From NCBI GenBank assembly GCA_026392115.1, contig JAPLCQ010000028.1, positions 62,164-126,163 of the forward strand: 64,000 nt of DNA. The letters run 5' to 3'. The notes below the pieces were generated by a model, which saw only the letters and a list, made by a program, of their open reading frames with translations, was not told the DNA's origin and searched no databases. This document shows positions 46,123-56,151 of the stretch, piece after piece. The DNA is from Armatimonadota bacterium (lineage in GTDB: Bacteria > Armatimonadota > Chthonomonadetes > Chthonomonadales > CAJBBX01). Numbering within the stretch: the stretch's first letter is position 1; the number at the start of each line of letters is the position of its first letter. Made by a program: the position numbers and the translations under genes.

Positions 46123-47436
46123 CTACTTGGGCTGGCTCAGCGTCCGGTCCGCCAGGAAGTCCTTGCGGTACTTCATGGCCGTGACGATCTCCCGCTCGTA
46201 GCCCGCCGCCTCAGCCGGCGAAGTGAGGCCCTTGTCGCGCATGAGCTTCCCCACAACGGCGGGCAGGGGTTCCAGTGTGCCCCGGTTCACCTTGCGGTCG
46301 TACAGCGTCGCCAGGCCCGCCTCGGATCGAACGATGTCACTCACCTTGCAGGTGACCGGGCCGTCCGGGACGCCGACGGTCAGTACATCCTCGCCGGGCC
46401 AGTAGTGGGCCTTGGCAACGCGAAGCTGGGAGCGCCGGAACGCCGGGCTCCTCCGGCCGGCTCGTCCGAAGACCGCGGTCAGGCGCTTGTCGTCGATCAC
46501 CTTCTGCACCGCATCCGCACCGGAGAGCTCTGCGCCGGTGGTCGGATCGATGACCGTCAGCACGCCTGCGGGGGAGGCGTCGATGCCGTAGGCGCGGAAG
46601 TCCTGCTGGAAGGCCTCCGGGCCGGCGGACCGCTCGTCAGCCAGGACCTCCAGCAGCGATCGGTCGCCCTTCTCGCCCGTAATGAACTGGATGAATCCGA
46701 TCGAGATGTAGCCTGTATCGTAGGTGTTGATCGCGTCGAAGCCGCCCTCCAGGGGCGAGACAGCCCTCATGACGTGAGCCTCCGTGTCCGAGAGTCCCGC
46801 GGCGACGAATAGCTCGGCGAGCTCGGCCTCCTGCATGGCCCGCACCGGCGTGCCGGGGTCCATGACGCCCGTCGCGAAGCGATAGTAGGCGTAGCGCGGC
46901 CGCACGGCGACGTTGTCCACCATCTGAACCCGGTCGCCCTCGCCGAAGGTGACCGTGTGCCGCAGCGGCGTAACGGCCGAGGCGAACGGCGGTGGGTTGC
47001 CCAGGGCAGCGACCATGGCGGCTGGCGCCGGCCCGGGGTGCGGCGCGGGCGTCGTTGTGCGCGTCGGCTGGACGCCGTTGGCGGCATCGGCGGATGCCTG
47101 CGCGATGCTTCGGTCATAGGCTACCTTGGCCGCCACCCACGTTTCCCACGAGGCCCGGTCCGGAGCGGCCGCGGCGTCGGCTGTGGGCGGAATGAGCGGT
47201 GGAGCCACGGCCTTCTGGTAGTCCCAGAGCCACCGCGACGCCTGGGTGGTGAGCCGCACCTGCCATGGCTCGCGCTTCGGCGTCAGATAGGCTGGCTCGG
47301 CGGTGTAGCGGCCTGGTTCGGCCCAGTACGCCACCAGCGTGGCCTTCTCCGCATCGGAGAACTGGCCCTGCGGACGGCCGCCCGGCGGCGGGGAGAAGAG
47401 GAGCGTCGCCGCGGCGACTATGGCGGGGCTCAGCAT
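46123..47436 (-). CDS. Secreted lysozyme-like protein overlapping uvrA
   Basis: The 437-residue protein begins at an ATG that overlaps the uvrA stop by 7 nt (ATGCTGA), so its translation is probably coupled to uvrA. The N-terminus is a short hydrophobic segment (I-V-A-A-A-T-L-L-F). Residues about 220-290 read [14 protein letters not shown], then I-S-I-G-F-I-Q-F, a pattern of the lysozyme superfamily (Glu followed by a G-F-I-Q-F core) seen in peptidoglycan- or chitosan-cleaving enzymes. The rest is not recognised. Function is inferred; a cell-wall hydrolase is most likely. Next gene in the opposite direction is DUF362. Confidence 0.65.
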   Translation of the reverse strand: MLSPAIVAAATLLFSPPPGGRPQGQFSDAEKATLVAYWAEPGRYTAEPAYLTPKREPWQVRLTTQASRWLWDYQKAVAPPLIPPTADAAAAPDRASWETWVAAKVAYDRSIAQASADAANGVQPTRTTTPAPHPGPAPAAMVAALGNPPPFASAVTPLRHTVTFGEGDRVQMVDNVAVRPRYAYYRFATGVMDPGTPVRAMQEAELAELFVAAGLSDTEAHVMRAVSPLEGGFDAINTYDTGYISIGFIQFITGEKGDRSLLEVLADERSAGPEAFQQDFRAYGIDASPAGVLTVIDPTTGAELSGADAVQKVIDDKRLTAVFGRAGRRSPAFRRSQLRVAKAHYWPGEDVLTVGVPDGPVTCKVSDIVRSEAGLATLYDRKVNRGTLEPLPAVVGKLMRDKGLTSPAEAAGYEREIVTAMKYRKDFLADRTLSQPK

Positions 47437-50312
47437 CGCGGGGCCAGCGCCTTGCGCAGGTAGGCGCCGGTGTGGCTCTCCGCCACCGCCGCCACATCCT
47501 CCGGCGTGCCCTGCGCCACGATGGCGCCGCCGCGTGCGCCTCCCTCGGGGCCCAGGTCGATCACGTAGTCGGCGGTCTTGATCACGTCCAGGTTGTGCTC
47601 GATCACCAGGACGGTGCTGCCTGCGTCCACCAGCCTGCCGAGCACCCGCAGCAGGTGCTCCACGTCGGCGAAGTGGAGCCCCGTGGTCGGCTCGTCCAGG
47701 ATGTAGAGCGTCCGGGCGGTGCTCCGCTTGGCCAGCTCGGCGGCCAACTTGATGCGCTGGGCCTCTCCTCCAGAGAGGGTGGTGGCGGGCTGGCCGAGCC
47801 GGATGTACCCGAGGCCCACGTCGCGGAGCGTAGTGAGCTTGCGGCTGATCGCGGGCACGGCCTCGAAGAACGCGCAGGCCTCGGTGACCGTCATGTTCAG
47901 CACGTCGGCGATGCTCTTGCCCTTGTAGTGGGCCTCCAGCGTTTCGCGGTTGTAGCGCTTGCCCTTGCAGACCTCGCACGGCACGTAGACATCTGGCAAG
48001 AAGTGCATCTCGATCTTGATGATGCCGTCGCCCTTGCACGCCTCGCATCGACCGCCCTTCACATTGAACGAGAAACGCCCCGGCTCGTAGCCTCGTACCC
48101 GCGCGTCCTGTGTGGCCGCGAAGAGGGTGCGAATGCGGTCGAACGCGCCGGTGTAGGTCGCCGGGTTGCTCCGTGGCGTTCGGCCGATGGGGGACTGGTC
48201 GATGTCGATCACGCGGTCGATCTGGTCGATGCCGACAATCTCCTCATGCGCCGCCCAGGTCGCGCGGCTGCCGTAGAACCGGGACATGAGCCTCGGGAAG
48301 AGCGTCTCCTGGATGAGCGTCGACTTCCCGGAGCCGGAGACGCCCGTGACACAGACGAAGAGGCCGAGCGGGATGCGCACCGTCAGGTTCTGCAGGTTGT
48401 GCGCCGTGGCGCCGCGGATCTCGATCCACCTGCCGCCCTCGTCGGCCAACTGCGGCGGACGTCGCACCAGGGGAGCCACGATGGACCTGGCGCCGGAGAG
48501 GAACTGGCCCGTGATCGATCCCTCGGCCGCGCGGATGTCCTCAATCCTGCCCTGCGCCACCACGTAGCCGCCATGTTCGCCGGCGCCGGGGCCGATGTCG
48601 ATGATATGGTCCGCCGCCATCATCGTCTCCTCGTCATGCTCGACGACGATGATGGTGTTGCCCAGGTCGCGCAGGCTCTCCAGCGTGGTGATCAGGCGCG
48701 CGTTGTCTCGTTGGTGCAGGCCGATGCTGGGCTCATCCAATATGTATAGGACGCCCATCAGGCCCGAGCCGATCTGGGTCGCGAGCCGGATGCGCTGGGC
48801 CTCGCCGCCGGCCAACGTCGCCGCGCCCCGGTCCAGCGTCAGGTAGTCGAGGCCCACGTCCATAAGGAAACCAAGTCGGGTGCGGATCTCCTTGAGGATC
48901 TGATGCGCGATGGTCTGCTCGCGACCGCGAAGCTCCAGGCCGCCCAGCCAGTTCAGCGCATCGGCGATGGACATCGACGTGATGTGCGAGATGCTTCGAT
49001 CCTCGATGGTGACGGCGAGTATCTCAGGCTTCAGCCGTGCGCCCTGGCAGGCCGGGCAGGTGCGGGCGGTGCGGTAGCGCTCCAGGTCGTCCTTGATCCA
49101 GTCGCTGGTGGTGTCGTCGTACCGGCGCTGGAGCATCTTCACCACGCCGCCGTAGTCGGTGTCGAAGGTTCGCGTGCGGCCGAACCGGTTCCGGAACTTG
49201 ACGGAGATGTTGCCGGGCACGCCGTACATGAGCGCCTGTTTCTGCTCGGGCTTCAGCTTGCCGATAGGCGTGTCGAGGTCAAAGCCGTAACGGTCGGCGA
49301 CGCCCTGAAAGGTGGCCAGCAGGTAGTCGCCGTAGCTCGCGCCCGGCGTCTTGGGCATCACGGCGGCCAGCGCCCCGCCCCGGATGCTCTGTGCCGGGTC
49401 GGCGACGATCCGGTCTGGGTCGAACTCCGTCTTGCACCCCAGTCCGTGGCACTCCGGGCAGGCGCCGTAGGGGCTGTTGAAGGAGAAGCTGCGAGGCGCC
49501 ACCTCCTCCATGCTGATCCCGCACTCGGTGCACGCGAAGTGCTCTGAGAAGAGGATGTCCTCGCCCGGCTTGGCGTCCTCGCCCGAGGGCATGACGACCG
49601 CCGCAACGGTGCCCTCGCCCTTCTTCAGGGCCGTCTCCAGCGAGTCCGCCAGCCGCCGCCCGAGGTCCGGCCTGATCACGAGCCGGTCGACCACCACGTC
49701 GATCCAGTGCTGCTTGTAACGGTCCAGATCCGGGGTCTCGTCGCTGGTCAGGTCGAGGAGCCGCCCGTCGATCCGCACGCGGGCGAAGCCCTCCTTGCGG
49801 ATCTCCTCGATCTCCTTGCGGTACTCGCCCTTGCGTCCCCTGACCACCGGGGCCAGCAGCAGGATGCGCTCGCCGTCGCCAAGGGCCAGAATCTGATCGA
49901 CCATCTGCTCGACGGTCTGCTGGGCGATGGTGCGACCGCATTGGGTGCAGTGCGGATGGCCGATGCGGGCGAAGAGGAGGCGAAGGTAGTCGTACACCTC
50001 CGTGACGGTGCCCACCGTGGAGCGCGGGTTCCTGCTGGTCGACTTCTGGTCGATGGCGACGGCGGGGGAGAGGCCCTCGATGGAGTCGAGGTCGGGCTTG
50101 TCCATCTGCCCGAGGAACTGCCGGGCGTATGAGGAGAGGCTCTCAACGTAGCGGCGCTGCCCCTCGGCGTAGAGCGTGTCGAACGCCAGCGACGACTTGC
50201 CCGAACCCGACAGGCCCGTGATGACCACGAGCTTATCGCGCGGGATTTGGATATCGATGTTCTTGAGGTTGTTCTGGCGAGCGCCCCGGATGATGATACT
50301 GCCCATGCTCAT
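47430..50312 (-). CDS. uvrA: Excinuclease ABC subunit A
   Basis: This 960-residue UvrA is the damage-recognition ATPase of nucleotide excision repair, acting with UvrB and UvrC. Both ABC modules are intact: Walker A G-L-S-G-S-G-K-S (33-40), signature L-A-G-G-E-A-Q-R with [12 protein letters not shown]; second G-V-S-G-S-G-K-S, then L-S-G-G-E-A-Q-R and [12 protein letters not shown]. Zinc-binding Cys pairs are present ([17 protein letters not shown] with C-E-V-C-K-G). Length is normal. The gene is downstream of the SecD-like gene and overlaps the lysozyme-like gene. Confidence 0.97.
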   Translation of the reverse strand: MSMGSIIIRGARQNNLKNIDIQIPRDKLVVITGLSGSGKSSLAFDTLYAEGQRRYVESLSSYARQFLGQMDKPDLDSIEGLSPAVAIDQKSTSRNPRSTVGTVTEVYDYLRLLFARIGHPHCTQCGRTIAQQTVEQMVDQILALGDGERILLLAPVVRGRKGEYRKEIEEIRKEGFARVRIDGRLLDLTSDETPDLDRYKQHWIDVVVDRLVIRPDLGRRLADSLETALKKGEGTVAAVVMPSGEDAKPGEDILFSEHFACTECGISMEEVAPRSFSFNSPYGACPECHGLGCKTEFDPDRIVADPAQSIRGGALAAVMPKTPGASYGDYLLATFQGVADRYGFDLDTPIGKLKPEQKQALMYGVPGNISVKFRNRFGRTRTFDTDYGGVVKMLQRRYDDTTSDWIKDDLERYRTARTCPACQGARLKPEILAVTIEDRSISHITSMSIADALNWLGGLELRGREQTIAHQILKEIRTRLGFLMDVGLDYLTLDRGAATLAGGEAQRIRLATQIGSGLMGVLYILDEPSIGLHQRDNARLITTLESLRDLGNTIIVVEHDEETMMAADHIIDIGPGAGEHGGYVVAQGRIEDIRAAEGSITGQFLSGARSIVAPLVRRPPQLADEGGRWIEIRGATAHNLQNLTVRIPLGLFVCVTGVSGSGKSTLIQETLFPRLMSRFYGSRATWAAHEEIVGIDQIDRVIDIDQSPIGRTPRSNPATYTGAFDRIRTLFAATQDARVRGYEPGRFSFNVKGGRCEACKGDGIIKIEMHFLPDVYVPCEVCKGKRYNRETLEAHYKGKSIADVLNMTVTEACAFFEAVPAISRKLTTLRDVGLGYIRLGQPATTLSGGEAQRIKLAAELAKRSTARTLYILDEPTTGLHFADVEHLLRVLGRLVDAGSTVLVIEHNLDVIKTADYVIDLGPEGGARGGAIVAQGTPEDVAAVAESHTGAYLRKALAPRC

Positions 50313-50420
50313 GAGTCGGCCCCGTCTGCTTCTGCGTTGGGGATAATGCTACCCGACAGGGCCGAGGCTCATCCCGAGCCGCGGGGCGCGGGCAGCATCC
50401 GTCCTCGGCGCTTCGGAACG

Positions 50421-51152
50421 CTATGGACCCTTGGCCGCTCCACCCTTGTTGATGGCGTCGGCCAGCTTCTCGGCGTCGACCTTCACCCAGATGGGATCGA
50501 TGGTCAGGCTGCTCACATCCATATGGACCATCTTGGGGCACGTGATGACCTCGTTGCCGAGCACGAAGACCAGCCGCTCCTGTTCATGCTCGCGCGAGAA
50601 CTGCCAGTAGCGCGAGCGGCCCTCGTCGGTCAGGCCCACGTGGACCACGAAGTAGGCCCGCTCAAGGAACGGGTCTTTGCGCTCCTCGACCTGCGCCGAG
50701 GTGAAGTGCGCGCCGGTCAGGACCACGGGGCTGTTGCGCATCACTTCCTCCAGCGGCACGAGACGTCCGCCGGCGGAGCGATTGTTGATGGACGCAACCT
50801 GGCCGCGGTCGTCGGAGCCCTCGGTGCGCTCCGCCGAAGCGGACTCGTCCTCGCCGACCTCCACGGCATCGTCGGGGACGCGGAACTGCCAGGACCGGTT
50901 GGCCTCGATGGCCATGTAGCGGCGTGGGTGGCCGGGGTGGTCCTTGTCCTGCAGGCCCAGCACGGTGAGGCCGCCGGGAACCGCCTGAAGCGCGGGCCAC
51001 TTGACCCGGCGCATCTGCTGTGTGCGGACGGCGGAGAAGGCGAACCACGCCGCCGCCAGGATGAAGGCCGCGATGACGAGGCGCCGGGTGCCGCGCTCAC
51101 GAAAGAGGGTGCCGTAGGCGGTTTTCGGTTCGGCTTCGGTGGGGGTGCTCAT
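50421..51152 (-). CDS. Single-TM protein with SecD P1-like periplasmic domain
   Basis: The 243-residue protein starts at ATG 51152 (GGAG 13 nt upstream). A short cytoplasmic part is followed by one TM segment (L-V-I-A-A-F-I-L-A-A-A-W-F). The C-terminal half resembles the P1 head of SecD: V-V-L-T-G-A-H-F-T-S-A-Q, then V-H-V-G-L-T-D-E-G-R, then L-V-F-V-L-G-N-E-V-I-T-C-P. SecD and SecF have this domain in the protein-export motor, but here no SecD transmembrane body is present. Function is unknown; it could modulate secretion or be a free-standing substrate-binding unit. It lies 109 nt upstream of uvrA. Confidence 0.6.
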   Translation of the reverse strand: MSTPTEAEPKTAYGTLFRERGTRRLVIAAFILAAAWFAFSAVRTQQMRRVKWPALQAVPGGLTVLGLQDKDHPGHPRRYMAIEANRSWQFRVPDDAVEVGEDESASAERTEGSDDRGQVASINNRSAGGRLVPLEEVMRNSPVVLTGAHFTSAQVEERKDPFLERAYFVVHVGLTDEGRSRYWQFSREHEQERLVFVLGNEVITCPKMVHMDVSSLTIDPIWVKVDAEKLADAINKGGAAKGP

Positions 51153-51264
51153 GCGAGTATGTACGCTCCGCGGTGCCGCAGCGGTGCCGGGCGAGTGGTC
51201 TCCGGAGTATGCCACATCCGGCGCGCGCCCGCAACGGCCGGCGGATGGGCTTTGCCCGGCGGGG

Positions 51265-51273
51265 TGGTATACT
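51265..51273 (+). promoter_or_regulatory. Extended -10 promoter for rpsU
   Basis: TGGTATACT combines the TGN extension with a strong TATACT box (51268-51273), 54 nt before the rpsU start. No good -35 was found. Confidence 0.5.
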
Positions 51274-51326
51274 CGACAGGCGGTCCCTCAGGGACAATCA
51301 GCTTTGAAACGGGGTGAGACACCGAA

Positions 51327-51536
51327 TTGGTCCAGGTCATCGTCAAGCAGGGCGAGAGCATTGATATCGCTCTGAAGCGCTTCAAGAAGGCGGTCATGAA
51401 CAGCGGCATCACCAAGGAAGCCCGCATGCATGAGCGCTACGAGAAGCCCAGCGACCGGCGTCGCCGGGAACTTAAGGCGAGCATCCGGAAGATCCAGCGC
51501 GCTCGCGCGAAGGCCGCCGAGAAGGAGCGCGACTAG
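51327..51536 (+). CDS. rpsU: 30S ribosomal protein S21
   Basis: This 69-residue basic protein has the S21 pattern: V-K-Q-G-E-S-I-D-I-A-L-K-R-F-K-K, then R-M-H-E-R-Y-E-K-P-S-D-R-R-R-R. It binds the 30S subunit. The start is a TTG (51327) with GGGGTGAG upstream. A promoter lies at 51265-51273 and a terminator at 51576-51617. Confidence 0.95.
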   Translation: MVQVIVKQGESIDIALKRFKKAVMNSGITKEARMHERYEKPSDRRRRELKASIRKIQRARAKAAEKERD

Positions 51537-51575
51537 CGCTCAAGGTTGGCAATCGACGACCATCGGTCTTGGTAG

Positions 51576-51617
51576 CATGAGGGGACGGGCCCGCGCCTGG
51601 CCCCTCATGTCGTTTTG
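51576..51617 (+). terminator. Rho-independent terminator of rpsU
   Basis: CATGAGGGG (51576-51584) pairs with CCCCTCATG (51601-51609), followed by TCGTTTTG. It lies 40 nt after the rpsU stop and also close to the 3' end of the oppositely oriented tRNA. Confidence 0.75.
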
Positions 51618-51649
51618 AGGCTTCAGGCGTGGGATTTCGGGGTGTCGTG

Positions 51650-51732
51650 TGCCGGAGAAGGGATTCGAACCCCCACGCGGTTGCCCGCAAGTGATTTTGA
51701 GTCACCCGTGTCTGCCATTCCACCACTCCGGC
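51650..51732 (-). tRNA. tRNA-Leu (CAA)
   Basis: This 83-nt tRNA folds with a 7-bp acceptor stem (GCCGGAG/CTCCGGC, 51732-51726 with 51657-51651) and the discriminator A at 51650. The anticodon loop is C-T-C-A-A-A-A with anticodon CAA between G-G-T-G-A and T-C-A-C-T. The long variable arm is typical of Leu. The T arm has G-T-T-C-G-A-A-T. CCA is not encoded. A -10-like TATACT on the minus strand lies at 51750-51745. Confidence 0.95.
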
Positions 51733-51793
51733 CAGAGCTTGCGCAGTATACCCTAGGCGCGCATCAGGTTCCCGGCGCGCCGAGGAGGTGCAG

Positions 51794-54586
51794 ATGAGCG
51801 ATTCTGGACAGGCGCCGGCGCCGCCCAAGCTGGTGCTCGTTGACGGCTACAGCCTTCTCTTCCGTGCTTACATGGCCCCAGGAGCCGACCTCTCCACTTC
51901 TGATGGTCGCCCCACCGGCGCCGTCTACGGCATGGCCAACATGCTGTCCAACGTGGTCCGACAGGAGAAGCCGAGCGCCATCTGCGTGGCGTGGGACGGC
52001 CCGGAGCGCACCTTCCGGTCCGAGCTATATGGCGAGTACAAGGCCCATCGCCCGCCCGTGGCCGAGGACCTCATCGCCCAGTTCCCCGTGGCGCGGCAGT
52101 TGGTGGATGCGCTGGGCATGGCATCCGTCGAGTCGCCCGGCTTCGAGGCGGACGACCTGATCGGCACGCTCTCCGTCCAGGGCGCCGCGCAGGGCTACAA
52201 CGTGGTGATCGTCACGGGTGACTCCGACCAGTTCCAACTGGTTACCCCCAGCGTCAGCGTCCGTATGATGGCGCGCGGCACATCCGAGGGCACCCTCTAC
52301 GATGCAGCCAAGGTAGAGGAGCGCTACGGCATTCGACCGGACCAGGTCGCCGAGTTCAAGGCCCTCACCGGCGACCCATCGGACAACATCCCCGGCGTGC
52401 CCGGCGTTGGGAAGGTGACCGCCGCGAAGCTGCTCCGCCAGTACGGCACGCTTGTGGCCCTGCTGGACGCCGCCGAGGAGTTGCCCCAACGCACGGCCAC
52501 CGATCGCAAGGTGCGCGATGCTCTCATCGCCTCTCGCGAGTCCGCGCGGCTCGGACTACAGCTCACCACCATTCGCTGCGACGTGCCCCTGGACGGCTGC
52601 ATCCGGCCCTTCTCCCCGTCGCCGGAGGACCGCCGTCGCCTCCGCGAGCTCTATGCGTCGCTGGAGTTCCGCAACCTGCTGGCCGGCGTGCCTGCGCCTC
52701 CGCCCGTCGAGGAGCCGTTGGCGGCCGAGCCTGCGCCCGCTCCTTGCGGAACGATGACGGTTGAATGGGTGACCGATGCGGCCGGCCTGGCAAGCATCGT
52801 CGCGGCCGCTCGAGCGGAGGGCTCCCTCGCGGTCCGGATGCTTCCCCCGCACGGTCCCGGAGCGTGCGGGGCCGACCTGCTGCTGGCGACACCCTCAGGC
52901 ACGGTCTGGGCCCTGCGGTGCGGTGAGGGAGCCGACGATCTGGGCGGCCTTTTCGGCGCCTCGGACAAGGATCGGCCTTGCGTCTCCCCTGCGGATGTGC
53001 AGATGGTCTTGACCGACTGCGCCGATGCGTTGGTGGGGCATGACATCAAGGCCATGCTGCCCTCGCTTCGCCGCTTGGGGCTCGACGCCGGAGCGTGGCG
53101 GCTCGACACCATGGTGGCGGCCTACCTGCTCAATCCCGGCCGTAGCGACTACGGCGAGGAGATGGTGGCGCGCGATGTCGGCGCCGTGCTCGCGCCCTCT
53201 TCGGCTGATGCGCTGCATGCGGCCGCCGCGCTCTGCCTGTCCCAGGCGAAGGCGGCCGAGCCCCTCTTTGCCCGATTGACGGAGAACGGGCTGACCGGCG
53301 TCCTGACCGGCATGGAGATGCCGCTCATCCCGGTGCTGGCCCAGGTCGAGCAGCAGGGCATCGGCATCGACGGCGCGTGGTTCAACGGCTTGGCCGCCGA
53401 GATGGCCGAGGACCTCGTTCGGCTCAGCGCCCGCATCTTCGAGCTGGCCGGGGAGGAGTTCGCCATCGGCTCCACCCAGCAGCTGCAGCGCATCCTCTTC
53501 GAGAAGCTCCAGCTTCCCAGCGGCAAGAAGACCAAGACCGGCTACTCCACGGGAGCCGACATCCTGGAGGGGCTGGCCGCCGAGCACGAGATCGCCCGGC
53601 GCCTGTTGGAGTACCGCGAGGTCTCCAAGCTGAAGAGCACCTACGTCGACGCGCTGCCGAGGCTGGTGTCGCCGCTCGATCACCGCATTCACACCACGCT
53701 GAACCAGACCGTGGCCGCAACCGGCCGCCTCTCGTCCACCGAGCCCAACCTCCAGAACATCCCCGTCCGCAGTGAGGCCGGCCGACGCATCCGCCGGGGC
53801 TTCGTGGCGCCCGCGGGCTGGCAGCTCCTCTCGTGCGACTACTCGCAGGTCGAGCTGCGCGTTTTCGCCCATTTCACGCAGGACCCCGAGATGGTTCGCG
53901 CGTTCGAGGCCGATGAGGACATTCACAGCGCCACGGCGGTGAAGCTCTTCGACGTGGCGCAGGGCGAGGTAACCTCCGACATGCGCCGCCGGGCCAAGAC
54001 CGTGAACTTTGCGGTGATCTACGGCCAGGGGGAGTTCGGCTTGGCCAACACCCTCGGCATCACCCATGCCGAGGCAAAGCGCTTCATCGCCGAGTACTTC
54101 GAGAACTTCCCGGGCGTCCGCGAGTATGCCGCGCACATCCGCGCCACCGTCCGGGAGCGCGGCTACGTGGAAACGCTCTTCGGACGGAGGCGCTACCTGC
54201 CCGATGTTCGGAGCGGCAACTTCAACGTGCGGCAAGGCGCCGAGCGGGCCGCGGTCAACACGCCGATCCAGGGCACGGCCGCCGACATAATGAAGCTGGC
54301 GATGATCTCCGTCGCAGAAGCCGTCAGGCCGTACACCGAGTGCTGCAAGATGCTCCTGCAGGTCCACGACGAACTGCTGTTCGAGGTGCGCGACGGCTCG
54401 GTCGCAGCCATGGCGGCCATCGTCGTCCCGGCCATGGAGCAGGCGGCCAGCCTCTCCGTCAAGCTGCGCGTGGACGCCAAAAGCGGGCCCAACTGGGCCG
54501 ACATGACGCCCGTACAGGTAGATCGCGGTTCATTTGCCCCGGTTGGGGTTCCGGCCAACGCAGGAATGCCGCCGGACGAAGTATAA
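51794..54586 (+). CDS. polA: DNA polymerase I
   Basis: The 930-residue polymerase repairs gaps and removes RNA primers. The N-terminal 5'-nuclease is complete (V-D-G-Y-S-L-L-F-R, E-A-D-D-L-I, T-G-D-S-D-Q). The polymerase domain has motif A Asp682 (S-C-D-Y-S-Q), motif B (R-R-A-K-T-V-N-F-A-V-I-Y-G) and motif C Asp859 (Q-V-H-D-E). The middle 3'-5' exonuclease domain (about 320-490) has lost its catalytic acids: the first motif reads L-A-V-R-M-L, and the second has G-H-D-I-K-A-M, so proofreading is probably absent. ATG 51794 follows GAGGAG; GTG at 51788 is less likely. Confidence 0.96.
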   Translation: MSDSGQAPAPPKLVLVDGYSLLFRAYMAPGADLSTSDGRPTGAVYGMANMLSNVVRQEKPSAICVAWDGPERTFRSELYGEYKAHRPPVAEDLIAQFPVARQLVDALGMASVESPGFEADDLIGTLSVQGAAQGYNVVIVTGDSDQFQLVTPSVSVRMMARGTSEGTLYDAAKVEERYGIRPDQVAEFKALTGDPSDNIPGVPGVGKVTAAKLLRQYGTLVALLDAAEELPQRTATDRKVRDALIASRESARLGLQLTTIRCDVPLDGCIRPFSPSPEDRRRLRELYASLEFRNLLAGVPAPPPVEEPLAAEPAPAPCGTMTVEWVTDAAGLASIVAAARAEGSLAVRMLPPHGPGACGADLLLATPSGTVWALRCGEGADDLGGLFGASDKDRPCVSPADVQMVLTDCADALVGHDIKAMLPSLRRLGLDAGAWRLDTMVAAYLLNPGRSDYGEEMVARDVGAVLAPSSADALHAAAALCLSQAKAAEPLFARLTENGLTGVLTGMEMPLIPVLAQVEQQGIGIDGAWFNGLAAEMAEDLVRLSARIFELAGEEFAIGSTQQLQRILFEKLQLPSGKKTKTGYSTGADILEGLAAEHEIARRLLEYREVSKLKSTYVDALPRLVSPLDHRIHTTLNQTVAATGRLSSTEPNLQNIPVRSEAGRRIRRGFVAPAGWQLLSCDYSQVELRVFAHFTQDPEMVRAFEADEDIHSATAVKLFDVAQGEVTSDMRRRAKTVNFAVIYGQGEFGLANTLGITHAEAKRFIAEYFENFPGVREYAAHIRATVRERGYVETLFGRRRYLPDVRSGNFNVRQGAERAAVNTPIQGTAADIMKLAMISVAEAVRPYTECCKMLLQVHDELLFEVRDGSVAAMAAIVVPAMEQAASLSVKLRVDAKSGPNWADMTPVQVDRGSFAPVGVPANAGMPPDEV

Positions 54587-54702
54587 CATTAGGACCACGT
54601 GCCCACGCGCGGCGGCTAGGTACGCCTGTGGCGGGGCCTTTGCGCCATGTGTTAGGCGGCATCGGGGCGGTGATCGTCTCGTTGCCGGACTGAGGGCGCA
54701 GA

Positions 54703-54717
54703 CATCGAAAATCGATG
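54703..54717. promoter_or_regulatory. Short inverted repeat upstream of rpsA
   Basis: CATCGA-AAA-TCGATG is an exact inverted repeat with 6-bp arms, 50 nt before the rpsA start. It could bind a regulator or be chance; no regulator was identified. Confidence 0.25.
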
Positions 54718-54766
54718 CGGGATCATTACACTGGAGCCCCCGCATCACGAGAGGAGCCGCAAGGCC

Positions 54767-56104
54767 ATGACGGATGATATCGTCCAGCCGGGAGTAGCAG
54801 ATGAGGTGGAGGTTGGTGGAGTAGTTGCCGCAGCCCCCGCCGTAGAGACGGAAGCCGCGGAGGTCGTTGCTGCGCCCGCGCCCGAAGCCACCGAGGAAAT
54901 GTCCATGGAGGCGGCCATGGCCGGGGTCGGCTCGGACCAGTACTCCATGAGTTTCCCCAGGCTGAGCGAAGGCGACGTCGTCAAGGGCACCGTGGTCCAT
55001 ATCGACCGAGAGGGCGTCATGGTCGACGTGGGCGCCAAGTCCGAAGGCATCATCCGCCCGGGCGAGATTTCGCGCGATCCCAACGTTACCGCCGAGGACG
55101 TCCTCAAGGTCGGCGACGTGATCCCGGTCTACGTCATGGAAGCCCGCCACGACGGTCGCGTCGTCCTCAGCCGCAAGCGCGCCGAGTTCGAGCAGGCCTG
55201 GGTCCAGGTCGTTGAGGCCCGTGACAGTGGCAAGGTGATCACCGCCATGGTTACCGATCGCGTCAAGGGCGGCCTCGTGGTCGACCTCGGCATCCGCGGT
55301 TTCGTGCCCGCCTCCCACGTCGGCAGCGGCTCGCTCAAGACCAACCTTGACAAGTACATCGGCCAGACCATTCACCTGAAGGTGATCGAGGTCGATAAGG
55401 ACAAGCGCAAGGTCGTCCTGTCCAACAAGCTGGCCAACGAGGAGGAGCGGCAGAGCCGTCGCGCCGAGACCGTGGGCAGCCTGCAGGTCGGCCAGACCCG
55501 CAACGGAGTGGTACGGCGCCTCACCAACTACGGCGCATTCGTGGACCTTGGCGGCATCGACGGCCTCCTGCACATCTCTGAGATGTCCTGGACGCGCATC
55601 AACCATCCGCAGGAAGTCCTCAAGGAGGGCGACGAGGTGGATGTCGTCGTCCTGAAGATGGACCTCGACCAGGGTCGCGTCAGCCTCGGTATGCGGCAGA
55701 TTCTGCCGGATCCGTGGACCGAGATCAGCAAGCGGTATCGCCCCGGCGACCTGATCACCGGTGTCGTGACCCGCGTGGTGCCCTTCGGCGCCTTCGTGCA
55801 GGTTGAGGGCGGCATCGAGGGAATCATCCCCAATGCCGAGTCTGGCTCCCGCCGCGGCGCCCGCGCCTCGGATGTCCTCCATCAGGGCTCCGAGGTTGAG
55901 GTCAAGGTTCTGGATGTCCGACCCGAAGAGCGGAAGATGACCCTCTCCCTGCGGCAGGCCCGCGTGGAGGAGGATGTCCGCCGTGAGCGCAAGGTGGCCG
56001 AGGAGTTCCAGGTTCCGAATGACCGCGACGAACCCCGCTTCACGATCGGCGATGCCTTCCGCGCCAAGCATGACGGGGACGACCCGGACTTCGAGTCCTA
56101 CTAG
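54767..56104 (+). CDS. rpsA: 30S ribosomal protein S1
   Basis: This 445-residue protein binds mRNA and helps load it on the 30S subunit. Residues 1-60 are an acidic, Ala-rich leader. Four S1 domains follow: about 65-130 (G-D-V-V-K-G-T-V-V-H-I-D), 147-215, 233-302 (N-Y-G-A-F-V-D-L-G-G-I-D-G-L-L-H-I-S) and 320-390 (P-F-G-A-F-V-Q-V-E-G-G). Four domains rather than E. coli's six, as in many Gram-positive and related bacteria. Start ATG 54767 has GAGGAG 11 nt upstream. Confidence 0.95.
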   Translation: MTDDIVQPGVADEVEVGGVVAAAPAVETEAAEVVAAPAPEATEEMSMEAAMAGVGSDQYSMSFPRLSEGDVVKGTVVHIDREGVMVDVGAKSEGIIRPGEISRDPNVTAEDVLKVGDVIPVYVMEARHDGRVVLSRKRAEFEQAWVQVVEARDSGKVITAMVTDRVKGGLVVDLGIRGFVPASHVGSGSLKTNLDKYIGQTIHLKVIEVDKDKRKVVLSNKLANEEERQSRRAETVGSLQVGQTRNGVVRRLTNYGAFVDLGGIDGLLHISEMSWTRINHPQEVLKEGDEVDVVVLKMDLDQGRVSLGMRQILPDPWTEISKRYRPGDLITGVVTRVVPFGAFVQVEGGIEGIIPNAESGSRRGARASDVLHQGSEVEVKVLDVRPEERKMTLSLRQARVEEDVRRERKVAEEFQVPNDRDEPRFTIGDAFRAKHDGDDPDFESY

Positions 56105-56151
56105 GCCGCGGGTCAGGCGCGGCGGTCACCCTGACCCGATTGAGCGCTGAC

